Shown here in pieces: positions 52,364 through 60,646 of a stretch of DNA of 64,000 nt. This DNA is from JBBQLG01 sp038327655 (GTDB lineage: Bacteria; Bacteroidota; Bacteroidia; Cytophagales; Spirosomataceae). Where the stretch lies: contig JBBQLG010000006.1 of the NCBI GenBank assembly GCA_038327655.1, positions 1-64,000 of the forward strand, in the 5' to 3' direction. Under the pieces are notes generated by a model that ran no database searches, was not told the origin of the DNA, and saw only the letters and a list, made by a program, of their open reading frames with translations. The translations under genes were made by a program, and so were the position numbers. How positions within the stretch are numbered: position 1 is the first letter of the stretch; each line of letters opens with the position of its first letter.

Positions 52364-52792
52364 ATGATCGAACGGTTAGAAGAAATACGCGAAAACATAT
52401 TCCGGTACTTAGAAGCCCGGATCGAGTTGTTCACGCTGGAAACGCGGGGCAAAATAGAAGAAGGCGTTGTGAGCGGTGTTCACGGGCTGGTGATGGTTTT
52501 GCTCGGCATGATGACCACCATTTTCCTGTTCAGTCTGCTGGCCGCTTACCTCAATAAGGTATTCGACAGCCTGTACTTGGGCTTTCTGGTGGTGGCGGGA
52601 TTTTTCCTGATTTTGACCATTCTTTGGGTGGCCGGTAAAGATTTTTTCACCGCCCGGATTCGCACGATGGCCTACAGTGCCCTCAAGAAAAGTCAGGAGA
52701 AAAAAGCTGAAGAAAAGTCCGCAGCCGTACAGGAACTGATGTCGCAAACCCGCTCGACGCTGGATGAAACGGGTCGCCAATTGACCCGTTAG
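52364..52792 (+). CDS. Phage holin family (Holin-X-like) membrane protein
   Basis: 142 residues. Amphipathic N-terminal helix, two hydrophobic segments (VMVLLGMMTTIFLFSLLAAYL; LYLGFLVVAGFFLILTILWV) and a charged C-terminal helix (YSALKKSQEKKAEEKS). This is the layout of the putative actinobacterial Holin-X/phage holin family, which in non-phage settings is probably an envelope or stress protein rather than a holin. No phage genes are near. Probably co-transcribed with the next gene. Confidence 0.78.
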   Translation: MIERLEEIRENIFRYLEARIELFTLETRGKIEEGVVSGVHGLVMVLLGMMTTIFLFSLLAAYLNKVFDSLYLGFLVVAGFFLILTILWVAGKDFFTARIRTMAYSALKKSQEKKAEEKSAAVQELMSQTRSTLDETGRQLTR

Positions 52793-52836
52793 TCAACCCA
52801 ATGCCCAATTGTTAACGCCCAAATTTTAACACGACT

Positions 52837-53352
52837 ATGGAAGACCCAAAAGTACTTTTTGCCGATACCACCGCCCGCCGGGCGCAACTGATGGCGGCCA
52901 CTGAACGTTTCAAATCGTCTATTACCGATAGCGTAGAGTCGATAAAAGGTGATGCCAATGAGGTCGGGAAGACCGCTGCGTTTGTGGCAGGTGTCAGTTT
53001 AGCCGTATATTTGGTAGCCAATGCCATCCTGCCAAAGTCAGACGAATATCGCTACGCGGAGAAGTACGGTGAACTGGACGATGACGCGGATTACGATGTG
53101 GACGACGAAGCGTCTTATAAAAATGCCGTTTATCAGCAGAAGAGAAGCCCGGTAAAATCCGGTAAGGCAGGCAACGGTTTAATAGCCGGTATATTGACGT
53201 CTGTGTTGACGAACATTGCCCGGCAACAACTGTCCGGTTTTCTGGACCGGATCAAGCAGAACAATGCGATTAACCCAACCGCCAGCCCAACGAGTGGAGA
53301 CCAATACCACGAAAAAGCATCAACAACGCTTGCTCGCTACACTGCTGAATAG
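52837..53352 (+). CDS. Unknown protein, one membrane segment, paired with the holin-like gene
   Basis: 171 residues. An N-terminal helix (AQLMAATERFKSSITDSVES), one hydrophobic segment (TAAFVAGVSLAVYLVANAIL), an acidic stretch (GELDDDADYDVDDEAS) and a second weakly hydrophobic segment (GLIAGILTSVLTNIARQQ). No family recognised. It follows the holin-like gene by 44 bases and its 3' end overlaps the GGGP synthase start by 89 or 59 bases. Confidence 0.7.
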   Translation: MEDPKVLFADTTARRAQLMAATERFKSSITDSVESIKGDANEVGKTAAFVAGVSLAVYLVANAILPKSDEYRYAEKYGELDDDADYDVDDEASYKNAVYQQKRSPVKSGKAGNGLIAGILTSVLTNIARQQLSGFLDRIKQNNAINPTASPTSGDQYHEKASTTLARYTAE

Positions 53353-54085
53353 CCGTGTTAGCGGTCGGAAATCACTTGCCGTTTTGCTCGACCCCGATCA
53401 GGTCGGGCAAAACTCGTTTTTAGCCCTGCTGAAACACGCCGATGTGACCACCATTGACTACTTTTTCGTTGGCGGCAGCTTAGTTACCGACTATACGCAC
53501 CGGGAAGTCGTTGACACCGTCCGGCAGCATGTCGACACGCCAACGATTCTTTTTCCGGGAAACAGCCTGCACATCGAGCCATCGGCTGATGGCATTCTGT
53601 TACTCTCCCTCATTTCCGGCCGTAATGCCGAGTTCCTGATTGGTCAGCACGTTATTTCGGCCCCGATTTTGAAACGCAGCGGATTGGAAATTCTGCCGAC
53701 GGGGTATATGCTGGTTGATAGTGGTGCGCAAACGACGGTTTCGTACATCAGCGGGACTACGCCTTTACCCAATAACAAGCCCAGTGTAGCCGCCTGTACG
53801 GCGATGGCGGGCGAAATGCTGGGGCTTAAACTGATGTATTTAGATGCCGGGAGCGGTGCCAGATGTCCCGTTTCGCCCGATATCATTGCGGCTGTTCGGC
53901 AAGCGGTCGACACGCCGATTCTGGTAGGCGGAGGCATTGACACGCCCGAAAAAGCGCACGCAGCCCTTGACGCCGGGGCCGACGTTATCGTCGTAGGGAA
54001 TCACCTAGAACGGAACCCCGATTTCCTGGCCGATTTATCCGCCGTCCTCCAATCCTTCAATCAACCGATTCTTCACGTTCTTTGA
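53264..54085 (+). CDS. Geranylgeranylglyceryl/heptaprenylglyceryl phosphate synthase-like
   Basis: 273 residues from the ATG at 53264; a GTG at 53294 is an equally possible start (263 residues). TIM-barrel prenyltransferase that joins a polyprenyl diphosphate to glycerol-1-phosphate. Motifs: KSLAVLLDPDQV, DYFFVGGSLVTD, PTILFPGNS, LPTGYMLVDSG, YLDAGSGA and ILVGGGIDTPEKA for phosphate binding. Archaeal-type lipid enzymes of this family are known in Bacteroidota, but their role is unclear. Overlaps the preceding gene whichever start is used. Confidence 0.9.
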   Translation: MRLTQPPAQRVETNTTKKHQQRLLATLLNSRVSGRKSLAVLLDPDQVGQNSFLALLKHADVTTIDYFFVGGSLVTDYTHREVVDTVRQHVDTPTILFPGNSLHIEPSADGILLLSLISGRNAEFLIGQHVISAPILKRSGLEILPTGYMLVDSGAQTTVSYISGTTPLPNNKPSVAACTAMAGEMLGLKLMYLDAGSGARCPVSPDIIAAVRQAVDTPILVGGGIDTPEKAHAALDAGADVIVVGNHLERNPDFLADLSAVLQSFNQPILHVL

Positions 54086-54088
54086 CCA

Positions 54089-54523
54089 ATGCGTACCGTA
54101 ACCTTGCTGATTTTTGCCTGTTTGCTGACCGCTCTGGAAACCAGCGGACAGGAGTTGAATAGAGCCGGGCGGGCGTCGAGTAGTCGGCGGACCCGCTCCC
54201 GGGCTGAGCATCCGGCTGAGTTTCCGGGTGGGTCTGACGAACTCGGAAAATATCTGGCCAAGCGGCTGCGTTATCCGGCGTCGCTGCAACGGGCCGGTAT
54301 TTATCCGCTACCCATCACGGTTTCATTCACGGTAGCCGAGACCGGCGCCATTGAGAATGTGGAAATTTTGAAACTGAACGAAACGGAGTTCAAGCGTTTA
54401 CAACCCTACCTGATTAAGGTCGTCAGCGTAGTTGAAAAGATGCCGCTCTGGAAACCGGCCACGATTGGGCAGATGGCGGTATCGTCGAGGCACATCATTC
54501 CGGTAACCATCAGTGTTCAATAG
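54089..54523 (+). CDS. TonB C-terminal domain protein, exported
   Basis: 144 residues with a signal peptide (VTLLIFACLLTALETSGQ). The rest is a TonB_C-type domain: EFPGGSDELGKYLAKRLRYP, ITVSFTVAETGAIENVEIL and MPLWKPATIGQ. It lacks the N-terminal membrane anchor and Pro-rich span of a true TonB, so it is a free periplasmic version. Starts 3 bases after the GGGP synthase gene, and its stop lies inside a 24-bp inverted repeat. Confidence 0.78.
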   Translation: MRTVTLLIFACLLTALETSGQELNRAGRASSSRRTRSRAEHPAEFPGGSDELGKYLAKRLRYPASLQRAGIYPLPITVSFTVAETGAIENVEILKLNETEFKRLQPYLIKVVSVVEKMPLWKPATIGQMAVSSRHIIPVTISVQ

Positions 54524-54569
54524 AAAAAGGCTCCTGTTTACGACGGGAGCCTTTTTCTATTGAACACTG
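54511..54569. terminator. 24-bp perfect inverted repeat at a convergent junction
   Basis: Arms 54511-54534 and 54546-54569 pair perfectly with an 11-base loop; the stem contains A/T runs. The left arm includes the stop of the TonB-C gene (54521-54523), and the right arm ends 7 bases before the AraC gene end. Confidence 0.82.
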
Positions 54570-54576
54570 CCTGTTT

Positions 54577-55503
54577 TTATACATTCATCAGCGACTCCCG
54601 ACGGCGCATTTTACCGGCCGGAATCCCGAACATCATCTTGAATCGGCGGCAGAAATAAGCCGTGTCTTTGTAGCCCACCTCCGCGCCAATCGCCCGAATA
54701 CTCTTTTTGGTGGTCCGCAGCAACCCAACGGCCGCTTCCATCCGCTGGTACTCGATGTAATCCTGTGGATTAATACCCGTCAGCATCTTAAAATATTGCC
54801 CTACGTAATCTTCCGACACATTAGCCACGTTGGCCAGCACTTTGTTGGACAAATCGCCACCGAGGTTTTCTTTGATATACGCAAAGATGTCGATCAGGCG
54901 GGGGTCTTTAAAGTACGTGCTATTCGTTACCAGCTGCTCCACGAAGAGCCGGTTCTTGAGGATGTATCGAATCACCTCAATAACGATCTCTTCGGTTTTT
55001 ATCTTGATAATCCGGCCTTTACCAGCCGTATCCATCAAGTCTTCGGCCAAAATCTGCCCGATGGTCCCGGCCAACTGCGCGTCGTGCTTGATGATGAACG
55101 GCGGCACGTCGAGCGAATTGAAGAAGTTAACCGAGTCGAACACTTTAGCCTCGAACGACACCAGCCCGAACGAGTTGGGAATGTTACCGATGCGGGCCGG
55201 GTCGTGGTTGGTTTCAAAATACTGCTCCCGGTGCGTCATGAACTCTTCGTTCGAGACACCCCGTGGGTTAGCCCCACTGCCATACGTGACCGTGACGTGC
55301 TTGCCGCCGGGAATAAACAGCATATCACCGGGTTCTACCTTCTGCTTCTCTTCGCCAAAAGCCACCTCGCCGTTGTAAAGAATCAACAGTGAGTTCTCAA
55401 CATCGTAGAAGTTCTTGATGGTGAATGGTTGCAGGATGCGGATATGCCGGGATTTTATGAACTTGACACCGAGCGATTCAATAATCTTATTGTAGTCTTC
55501 CAT
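54577..55503 (-). CDS. AraC family transcriptional regulator
   Basis: 308 residues. N-terminal cupin-like sensor (about 20-120, PGDMLFIPGGKHVTV) and a C-terminal AraC double HTH (about 205-305: NKVLANVANVSEDYVGQYFK and IRAIGAEVGYKDTAYFCRRF, ending MFGIPAGKMR). Effector unknown. Three 18-bp tandem repeats 44-89 bases upstream of the start look like its operators or promoter. Convergent with the TonB-C gene. Confidence 0.92.
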   Translation of the reverse strand: MEDYNKIIESLGVKFIKSRHIRILQPFTIKNFYDVENSLLILYNGEVAFGEEKQKVEPGDMLFIPGGKHVTVTYGSGANPRGVSNEEFMTHREQYFETNHDPARIGNIPNSFGLVSFEAKVFDSVNFFNSLDVPPFIIKHDAQLAGTIGQILAEDLMDTAGKGRIIKIKTEEIVIEVIRYILKNRLFVEQLVTNSTYFKDPRLIDIFAYIKENLGGDLSNKVLANVANVSEDYVGQYFKMLTGINPQDYIEYQRMEAAVGLLRTTKKSIRAIGAEVGYKDTAYFCRRFKMMFGIPAGKMRRRESLMNV

Positions 55504-55546
55504 AATCGGAAAGTGTTGTGTCTGATCCAGTGGACTGCCTTATCTT

Positions 55547-55600
55547 TTTGCACAAATCTAATAATTTGCACAAAACCAATAATTTGCACAAATCTAATAC
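55547..55600 (-). promoter_or_regulatory. Three 18-bp tandem repeats upstream of the AraC gene
   Basis: TTTGCACAAA occurs at 55547, 55565 and 55583, exactly 18 bases apart, each followed by a similar 8-base AT-rich spacer (TCTAATAA, ACCAATAA, TCTAATAC). The core is nearly palindromic (TTTG-CA-CAAA). On the minus strand copies 1 and 3 create TAGATTTG, a -7-like box. The rest of the 194-base gap is AT-rich without a gene. Confidence 0.6.
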
Positions 55601-55697
55601 AACTATTAAAATTTCCAAATGATAACAAAAAAAGAGTGCGAATTCGTCCTGAATCCGCACTTTACACTTAAAATAGTTATGTTTCGGTATCGGCAGG

Positions 55698-56867
55698 TCA
55701 GCGGATCAACTCGCGGGCAATTACTAATTTTTGAATTTCCGAAGTCCCTTCATATATCTGCGTAATCTTGGCATCGCGCATAAAGCGCTCCACGTGAAAT
55801 TCCTTTACGTAGCCGTAACCCCCGTGAATCTGAACGGCTTCGGTGGTTGCCCACATTGCCACATCGGACGCAAACAGCTTCGCCATCGCTGCGGCCTGCA
55901 CGTAGTCTTTGTGCTCGTCTTTCAGCCGGGCAGCCTTATAAACAAGCAAACGGGCGGCTTCAATCTTCGTGGCCATCTCGGCCAGTTTAAACTGAATGGC
56001 CTGATGTTCAAAGATTGCTTTGCCGAATGCCTTGCGTTCCTGCGCATATTTCAGCGACAATTCGTACGCACCGGCTGCGATACCCAACGCCTGAGCGGCA
56101 ATGCCAATCCGGCCCCCGTTAAGCGTGGACATGGCAAATTTGAACCCAAAGCCGTCTTCGCCAATGCGGTTCTCTTTGGGCACCACGGCATCAGTAAACA
56201 TCAGCGAGTGGGTGTCCGATGCCCGGATACCCATCTTGTCTTCTTTCTTACCGACCGTAAATCCGGGAGTCCCTTTCTCGATAATCAGGCAGTTGATACC
56301 CCGGTGCTTTTTGGACACGTCGGTCTGCGCGATAACTAAGCAAATGCTCGATGAACCGCCGTTGGTGATCCAGTTTTTGGTGCCATTCACGATGTAGTGA
56401 TCGCCCAGATCGAGGGCCGTTGTCTGTTGCGATGTAGCATCCGAACCGGCTTCCGGCTCTGACAGACAAAACGCGCCGATTACCTCACCGGTCGCCAGGC
56501 GAGTCAGGTATTTCTGCTTTTGGGCCTCGGTCCCGTAGGCTTCCAGTCCGTAGCAAACCAGCGAATTATTGACTGACATAATCACCGCGGCTGACGCATC
56601 GACTTTGGATATTTCTTCAATGGCCAGCACGTACGCAACGGTATCCATTCCCCCGCCACCGTAATCCGGCGAGACCATCATGCCCATGAAACCAAGTTCG
56701 CCCATGCGCTTCACCTGAGCCGCCGGAAACCGGGCCTCATTATCCCGCTCCACGATGCCGGGCAACAGCTCCGTTTGCGCGAAATCGCGGGCAGCTTCCT
56801 GAACGGCGAGGTGTTCTTCGCTCAGGTTAAAATTCAATCCTTCCAGTTCAAGCGTTGCCGATGCCAT
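55698..56867 (-). CDS. Acyl-CoA dehydrogenase
   Basis: 389 residues from the ATG at 56867; a TTG 51 bases upstream is less likely. FAD enzyme of fatty-acid beta-oxidation that introduces the alpha-beta double bond. Signatures: AFCLSEPEAGSDATSQQT (FAD/substrate), WITNGGSSSICLVIAQ, and the catalytic Glu in QIYEGTSEIQKLVIARELIR. Short-chain specificity is likely from overall similarity but not proved. It ends about 195 bases before the AraC gene on the same strand. Confidence 0.94.
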   Translation of the reverse strand: MASATLELEGLNFNLSEEHLAVQEAARDFAQTELLPGIVERDNEARFPAAQVKRMGELGFMGMMVSPDYGGGGMDTVAYVLAIEEISKVDASAAVIMSVNNSLVCYGLEAYGTEAQKQKYLTRLATGEVIGAFCLSEPEAGSDATSQQTTALDLGDHYIVNGTKNWITNGGSSSICLVIAQTDVSKKHRGINCLIIEKGTPGFTVGKKEDKMGIRASDTHSLMFTDAVVPKENRIGEDGFGFKFAMSTLNGGRIGIAAQALGIAAGAYELSLKYAQERKAFGKAIFEHQAIQFKLAEMATKIEAARLLVYKAARLKDEHKDYVQAAAMAKLFASDVAMWATTEAVQIHGGYGYVKEFHVERFMRDAKITQIYEGTSEIQKLVIARELIR

Positions 56868-57017
56868 ACGTAATGCCTGTTTTGTTGATGTTATTAGTTG
56901 TGGGGTAAAGATAGACAAAAACCAGACAGACCGTATGCATGCATACTATTTGTATCCAATGGGAAAGCAGTCACCTGTCTACTCCCCACAACCCAATTTT
57001 TTCTATAAAAATCCTAC

Positions 57018-57755
57018 TTAACTCGCTTGACCGCCATTAACGCCCAGCACCTGCCCGTTCACGAATGAAGCTTCGTCGGACGCTAAGTATAGATAGGCGT
57101 TGGCAATATCGTCGGGTTCGCCCATACGCTTCACCGGAATTGTCTGAATGGTGGCCTGTCGGGCTTCTTCAGGCATCGCATCGGTCATATCGGTACGGAT
57201 GAAACCGGGTGCGACGGCATTGGCGGTGATGCCCTTCGGCCCCAGTTCTTTCGCCCAGGTCCGGCACATGGCAATCACGCCCGCTTTGGTAGCCGCATAA
57301 TTGGTTTGGCCGAAATTGCCGTGTACCCCAACAACCGATGAGGTACAAATAATTCGGCCGTATTTGCGGTCGACCATGTATTGCACCACGGCTTTGGTAC
57401 AGTTGAACACGCCCGTCAGATTGACGTCGATCACCTGCTGCCAGTCGGCGTGGGAAAGTTTGAGCAGCGTTTTGTCGCGGGTGATACCGGCATTGTTGAT
57501 CAGAATATCAATCTGCCCATACTTCCCGACGATGGATCGGGCGGCTTCTTCGAGCGCGGGCGCATCGGTCACGCTGACCTTCATGAACTCGGCAATGCCC
57601 CCCGATTCGCGGATGGATTTGGCCGTTTGTTCGCCCTCGTCGAGCATATCCCAGATAACGATTTTTGCTCCTTCGCGGGAAAATAATTCGGCGGTAGCGC
57701 GGCCAATACCTCTGGCTCCGCCGGTGATGATGGCTACTTTGTTTTGCAGACGCAT
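57018..57755 (-). CDS. fabG: 3-oxoacyl-[acyl-carrier-protein] reductase
   Basis: 245-residue SDR enzyme of fatty-acid elongation. Cofactor motif ITGGARGIGRA, LINNAG, and the Ser-Tyr-Lys triad in ICTSSVVGVHG and TNYAATKAGV. The C-terminus ends with VLGVNGGQAS. Because the rest of the FASII genes are absent nearby, a related SDR such as acetoacetyl-CoA reductase is also possible. Divergent from the alpha/beta hydrolase gene. Confidence 0.9.
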   Translation of the reverse strand: MRLQNKVAIITGGARGIGRATAELFSREGAKIVIWDMLDEGEQTAKSIRESGGIAEFMKVSVTDAPALEEAARSIVGKYGQIDILINNAGITRDKTLLKLSHADWQQVIDVNLTGVFNCTKAVVQYMVDRKYGRIICTSSVVGVHGNFGQTNYAATKAGVIAMCRTWAKELGPKGITANAVAPGFIRTDMTDAMPEEARQATIQTIPVKRMGEPDDIANAYLYLASDEASFVNGQVLGVNGGQAS

Positions 57756-57808
57756 GAGTTGATTTATGATTGGGTATGTGTAGTTTGCAAACTCGCTAAA
57801 ATTGCCCG

Positions 57809-58609
57809 ATGAACTCGTCTATCACTACCCGCTACTTTCAGTTCGCCACGCACCGGCTGGCGTACCGCGTACTGGGCAACGGACCCCTGGTGATGCTGGC
57901 ATTTCATGGCTTCGGGCAGGATAGCGGGGTGTTTATGCCGCTGCAAAGTACGGTTGGTCATCGATATACTATCTACGCCATTGACCTGTTTTTTCACGGC
58001 GAAAGCTTGTATACAGGTGACGGGATATTAACAAAATCGGACTGGCTCCGGTTGGTCGACGCTTTTCTCCGCGAACAATTTATCAACCGATTTTCCCTGC
58101 TTGGATTCAGCCTCGGCGGGCGTTTCGCGCTGATTATCGCCGAACACTATACGCTCCGACTTGATCAGTTCACGCTGATTGCACCCGACGGTATCACCCG
58201 CAGTTTCTGGTATGCGCTGGCTACCGGTTCAGGCCCCGGCCGGTGGCTGCTGAAACAGGTGTTAAACCACCTAACGATTATTAGCCAACTGGGGTATACG
58301 CTGACTAAAATTGGGCTATTGCACCGCACCCGGATTCGATTCGCGGAAGTCTCCTTAGCCACCCCCGAACAGCGGCAGCAGGTTTTTCAAAGCTGGACCC
58401 GATTTCGATTGATCAGCCCAAACCTGTCTGCACTGGTGGTTTCGTTGAATCGGTCGACGGTTCGGGTGCGCTTCTTCACCGGGTATTTCGATCAGATCGT
58501 ACCCGGTCGTTACATTCGTCCACTAACGAAGCGGCTCCAAACGTACGAACATACTGTCTTGAAAGCCGGTCATAATCGGCTCATCGAGCAGGTGAGTCAC
58601 TTACTTTAG
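57809..58609 (+). CDS. Alpha/beta hydrolase
   Basis: 266 residues without a signal peptide. Classic fold: MLAFHGFGQDSGVF (oxyanion), nucleophile SLLGFSLGGRFAL, catalytic Asp in FFTGYFDQIVP and His in VLKAGHNRLIEQ. Substrate cannot be predicted. Its stop codon overlaps the stop of the convergent VTT-domain gene by 4 bases, leaving no room for a terminator. Confidence 0.88.
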   Translation: MNSSITTRYFQFATHRLAYRVLGNGPLVMLAFHGFGQDSGVFMPLQSTVGHRYTIYAIDLFFHGESLYTGDGILTKSDWLRLVDAFLREQFINRFSLLGFSLGGRFALIIAEHYTLRLDQFTLIAPDGITRSFWYALATGSGPGRWLLKQVLNHLTIISQLGYTLTKIGLLHRTRIRFAEVSLATPEQRQQVFQSWTRFRLISPNLSALVVSLNRSTVRVRFFTGYFDQIVPGRYIRPLTKRLQTYEHTVLKAGHNRLIEQVSHLL

Positions 58610-59280
58610 GCGGCCCGCCGGGTAAAGACCGAGATGACACCCGCAAACGAAGCCAGGAGTAATACGATAATGGAAATCTGCACCCAACCCGCCTGGTTCG
58701 GGTGTTCCAGCAGCGTCCGAATTTCCCGCGCCTGACTGCCCGTTATCACCGCCAGCACCGTACGCGGCACCATGCCCAGGAAACCGCCAATCAGAATGTT
58801 TTTTAGCTTCGCTCCTGATAATGCGAATACCAGGTTGGTAACGGCAAACGGCAACACGGGCGAAAGTTTGGTGAAAAAGATAAATTTCAGCTCCTGCCGA
58901 CGTACCCGTTCGAGCACCGACTGCACCTTTGGGTTCTGTTCCAGATAACCCAGTAACTGATTTTTATCTACCCAGCGCACCAACAAGTTGACCAGTAGAA
59001 TAGCGACCATATTCAGCACGAACAGGGGCAGAATAGCCTGCCAGCCCAGGAAATAGCCAAAGACTAATGCCAGCAGGGTAGGAGGGGTCAGGGCAATGGT
59101 CGATGTCAGGCAGCAAAGCAGTGTGATTAAAGCCCAGTCCACCGGTGTAAAGGACCGCAGGGTGCTCTCGTGCGTAACGGCCAGATAAGTAATATAGGAG
59201 CTGAACAGGAGCGGCAGGATGGTCATCAGCACCCCGGCAATAGCAGGGAACGAGAACCGGGCGGACGACGAAGTTTTCAC
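58606..59280 (-). CDS. TVP38/TMEM64 (VTT domain) membrane protein
   Basis: 224 residues from the GTG at 59280; an internal ATG at 59226 is possible. About five hydrophobic segments, with the VTT signature FGYFLGWQAILPLFVLNM, FFTKLSPVLPFAVTNLVFAL and GGFLGMVPRTVL. Bacterial members of this group are linked to lipid scrambling and quinone or envelope functions, not proved here. Its 3' end overlaps the convergent hydrolase gene. Confidence 0.9.
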   Translation of the reverse strand: MKTSSSARFSFPAIAGVLMTILPLLFSSYITYLAVTHESTLRSFTPVDWALITLLCCLTSTIALTPPTLLALVFGYFLGWQAILPLFVLNMVAILLVNLLVRWVDKNQLLGYLEQNPKVQSVLERVRRQELKFIFFTKLSPVLPFAVTNLVFALSGAKLKNILIGGFLGMVPRTVLAVITGSQAREIRTLLEHPNQAGWVQISIIVLLLASFAGVISVFTRRAA

Positions 59281-59362
59281 TGGTAATTAAGCGGCTTTAC
59301 GCTCAAGTTAGTTCTTTTGTAGTGTCCATTGTCCAACGAGTCTTATCCAGTAGCTGATCTCT

Positions 59363-60511
59363 ATGAATTTCGGAACCAAAGCCATCCACGCGGGCGTTCG
59401 GCCGGACCCCACGACCGGGGCCATCATGACCCCCATTTACCAGACGTCGACCTACGTGCAGGAGTCGCCGGGGAAACACAAAGGCTACGAATACGCCCGC
59501 ACCCAAAACCCAACCCGCGATGCACTGCAAGCCAATTTAGCGGCCCTCGAAAACGGTAAACACGGCATTTGTTATGCATCGGGTTTAGCCGCGACGGATG
59601 CCATTTTAAAACTCTTCAAACCCGGCGACGAAATCATCGCTACCAACGACCTCTACGGCGGCACGTACCGGATTATGGTACGCGTGTTTCAGGAGTTTGG
59701 TCTGAAATTCAACTTCATCAGCCTTGATAATCCCGACACGCTGCGGGCCGCGATCACCCCAAATACGAAAATGATTTGGGTCGAAACGCCAACTAACCCA
59801 TTGCTCCGGCTGATCGACATTGAAGCGGTTTCGGCCATTGGTAAAGAAGCCGGGGCGCTGGTCGTCGTCGATAATACGTTTGCCTCGCCCTACCTGCAAA
59901 ACCCGCTCGATCAGGGGGCCGACGTGGTGCTGCATTCCGTTACGAAATACCTCGGTGGCCACTCCGATACCGTTATGGGAGCGATCATCCTGAACGACGA
60001 TGCTCTGGCACAACGGCTGGCGTTTATCCAGAATGCCTGCGGAGCTGTGCCCGGTCCGCAAGATTGTTTTCTGGTCCTTCGGGGCGTTAAGACCCTGCAC
60101 ATTCGGATGCAGCGGCACTGCGAAAACGCGATGAAAATTGCCCGCTACCTGGCCCATCACCCAAAAATTAGTCAGGTCAATTATCCCGGTCTGGAAACGC
60201 ATCCGCAGCACGAATTAGCCAAACGGCAGATGCGCGATTTCGGCGGCATGGTCTCGTTCACCCTCCACGGCGACTCACTGCCGGAAGCGATTAAGGTGAT
60301 GGAAAGCTTCCAAGTATTCTCCTTAGCCGAGTCATTGGGTGGCGTCGAATCGCTGTGTACACACCCGGCATCCATGACCCACGCCAGCATCCCGAAAGAA
60401 GAGCGCGAGAAGAATGGCCTGAAAGACACGCTCATTCGGCTCAGCGTAGGTATTGAGGATATTGACGACCTGATCGCGGATTTAGAGCAAGCCATAAACC
60501 GCGATTTTTAA
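59363..60511 (+). CDS. Cys/Met metabolism PLP-dependent enzyme (cystathionine gamma-synthase-like)
   Basis: 382 residues of fold-type I trans-sulfuration enzyme. FGTKAIHAGVRPDPTTG at the N-terminus, YASGLAATDAILKLF, and the PLP lysine in LHSVTKYLGGHSD, then VESFQVFSLAESLGGVES. Gamma-synthase and gamma-lyase activities cannot be separated by sequence alone; the family would join cysteine and O-acyl-homoserine or cleave cystathionine. Transcribed alone and convergent with the TonB receptor gene. Confidence 0.9.
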   Translation: MNFGTKAIHAGVRPDPTTGAIMTPIYQTSTYVQESPGKHKGYEYARTQNPTRDALQANLAALENGKHGICYASGLAATDAILKLFKPGDEIIATNDLYGGTYRIMVRVFQEFGLKFNFISLDNPDTLRAAITPNTKMIWVETPTNPLLRLIDIEAVSAIGKEAGALVVVDNTFASPYLQNPLDQGADVVLHSVTKYLGGHSDTVMGAIILNDDALAQRLAFIQNACGAVPGPQDCFLVLRGVKTLHIRMQRHCENAMKIARYLAHHPKISQVNYPGLETHPQHELAKRQMRDFGGMVSFTLHGDSLPEAIKVMESFQVFSLAESLGGVESLCTHPASMTHASIPKEEREKNGLKDTLIRLSVGIEDIDDLIADLEQAINRDF

Positions 60512-60521
60512 AGGATTTGAC

Positions 60522-60608
60522 GGATTAAACAGGATTTTGCGGTTCTCAAGGGGTAGCTACCTTTCTGAAGCTACCAACTTCAGGGACAAACAAAATCCTG
60601 TTTAATCC
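60522..60608. repeat. 18-bp inverted repeat in the convergent gap before the TonB receptor
   Basis: GGATTAAACAGGATTTTG (60522-60539) and its exact complement (60591-60608) flank 51 bases with a further GGTAGCT/AGCTACC pairing. It fills most of the 135-base gap. Could act as a terminator or be a dispersed repeat. Confidence 0.6.
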
Positions 60609-60646
60609 CTTTAAATCATCTTAATCGCACAGGGCCGCCTGTGCGG

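Noticed and set aside
52364..53352. Prophage remnant
   Set aside because: The only phage-like trait is a holin-family protein; no integrase, capsid, tail or lysin genes and no att repeats were found.
55547..55600. Short CRISPR array
   Set aside because: Only three units with 8-base spacers of near-identical sequence and no cas genes; tandem operator sites fit better.
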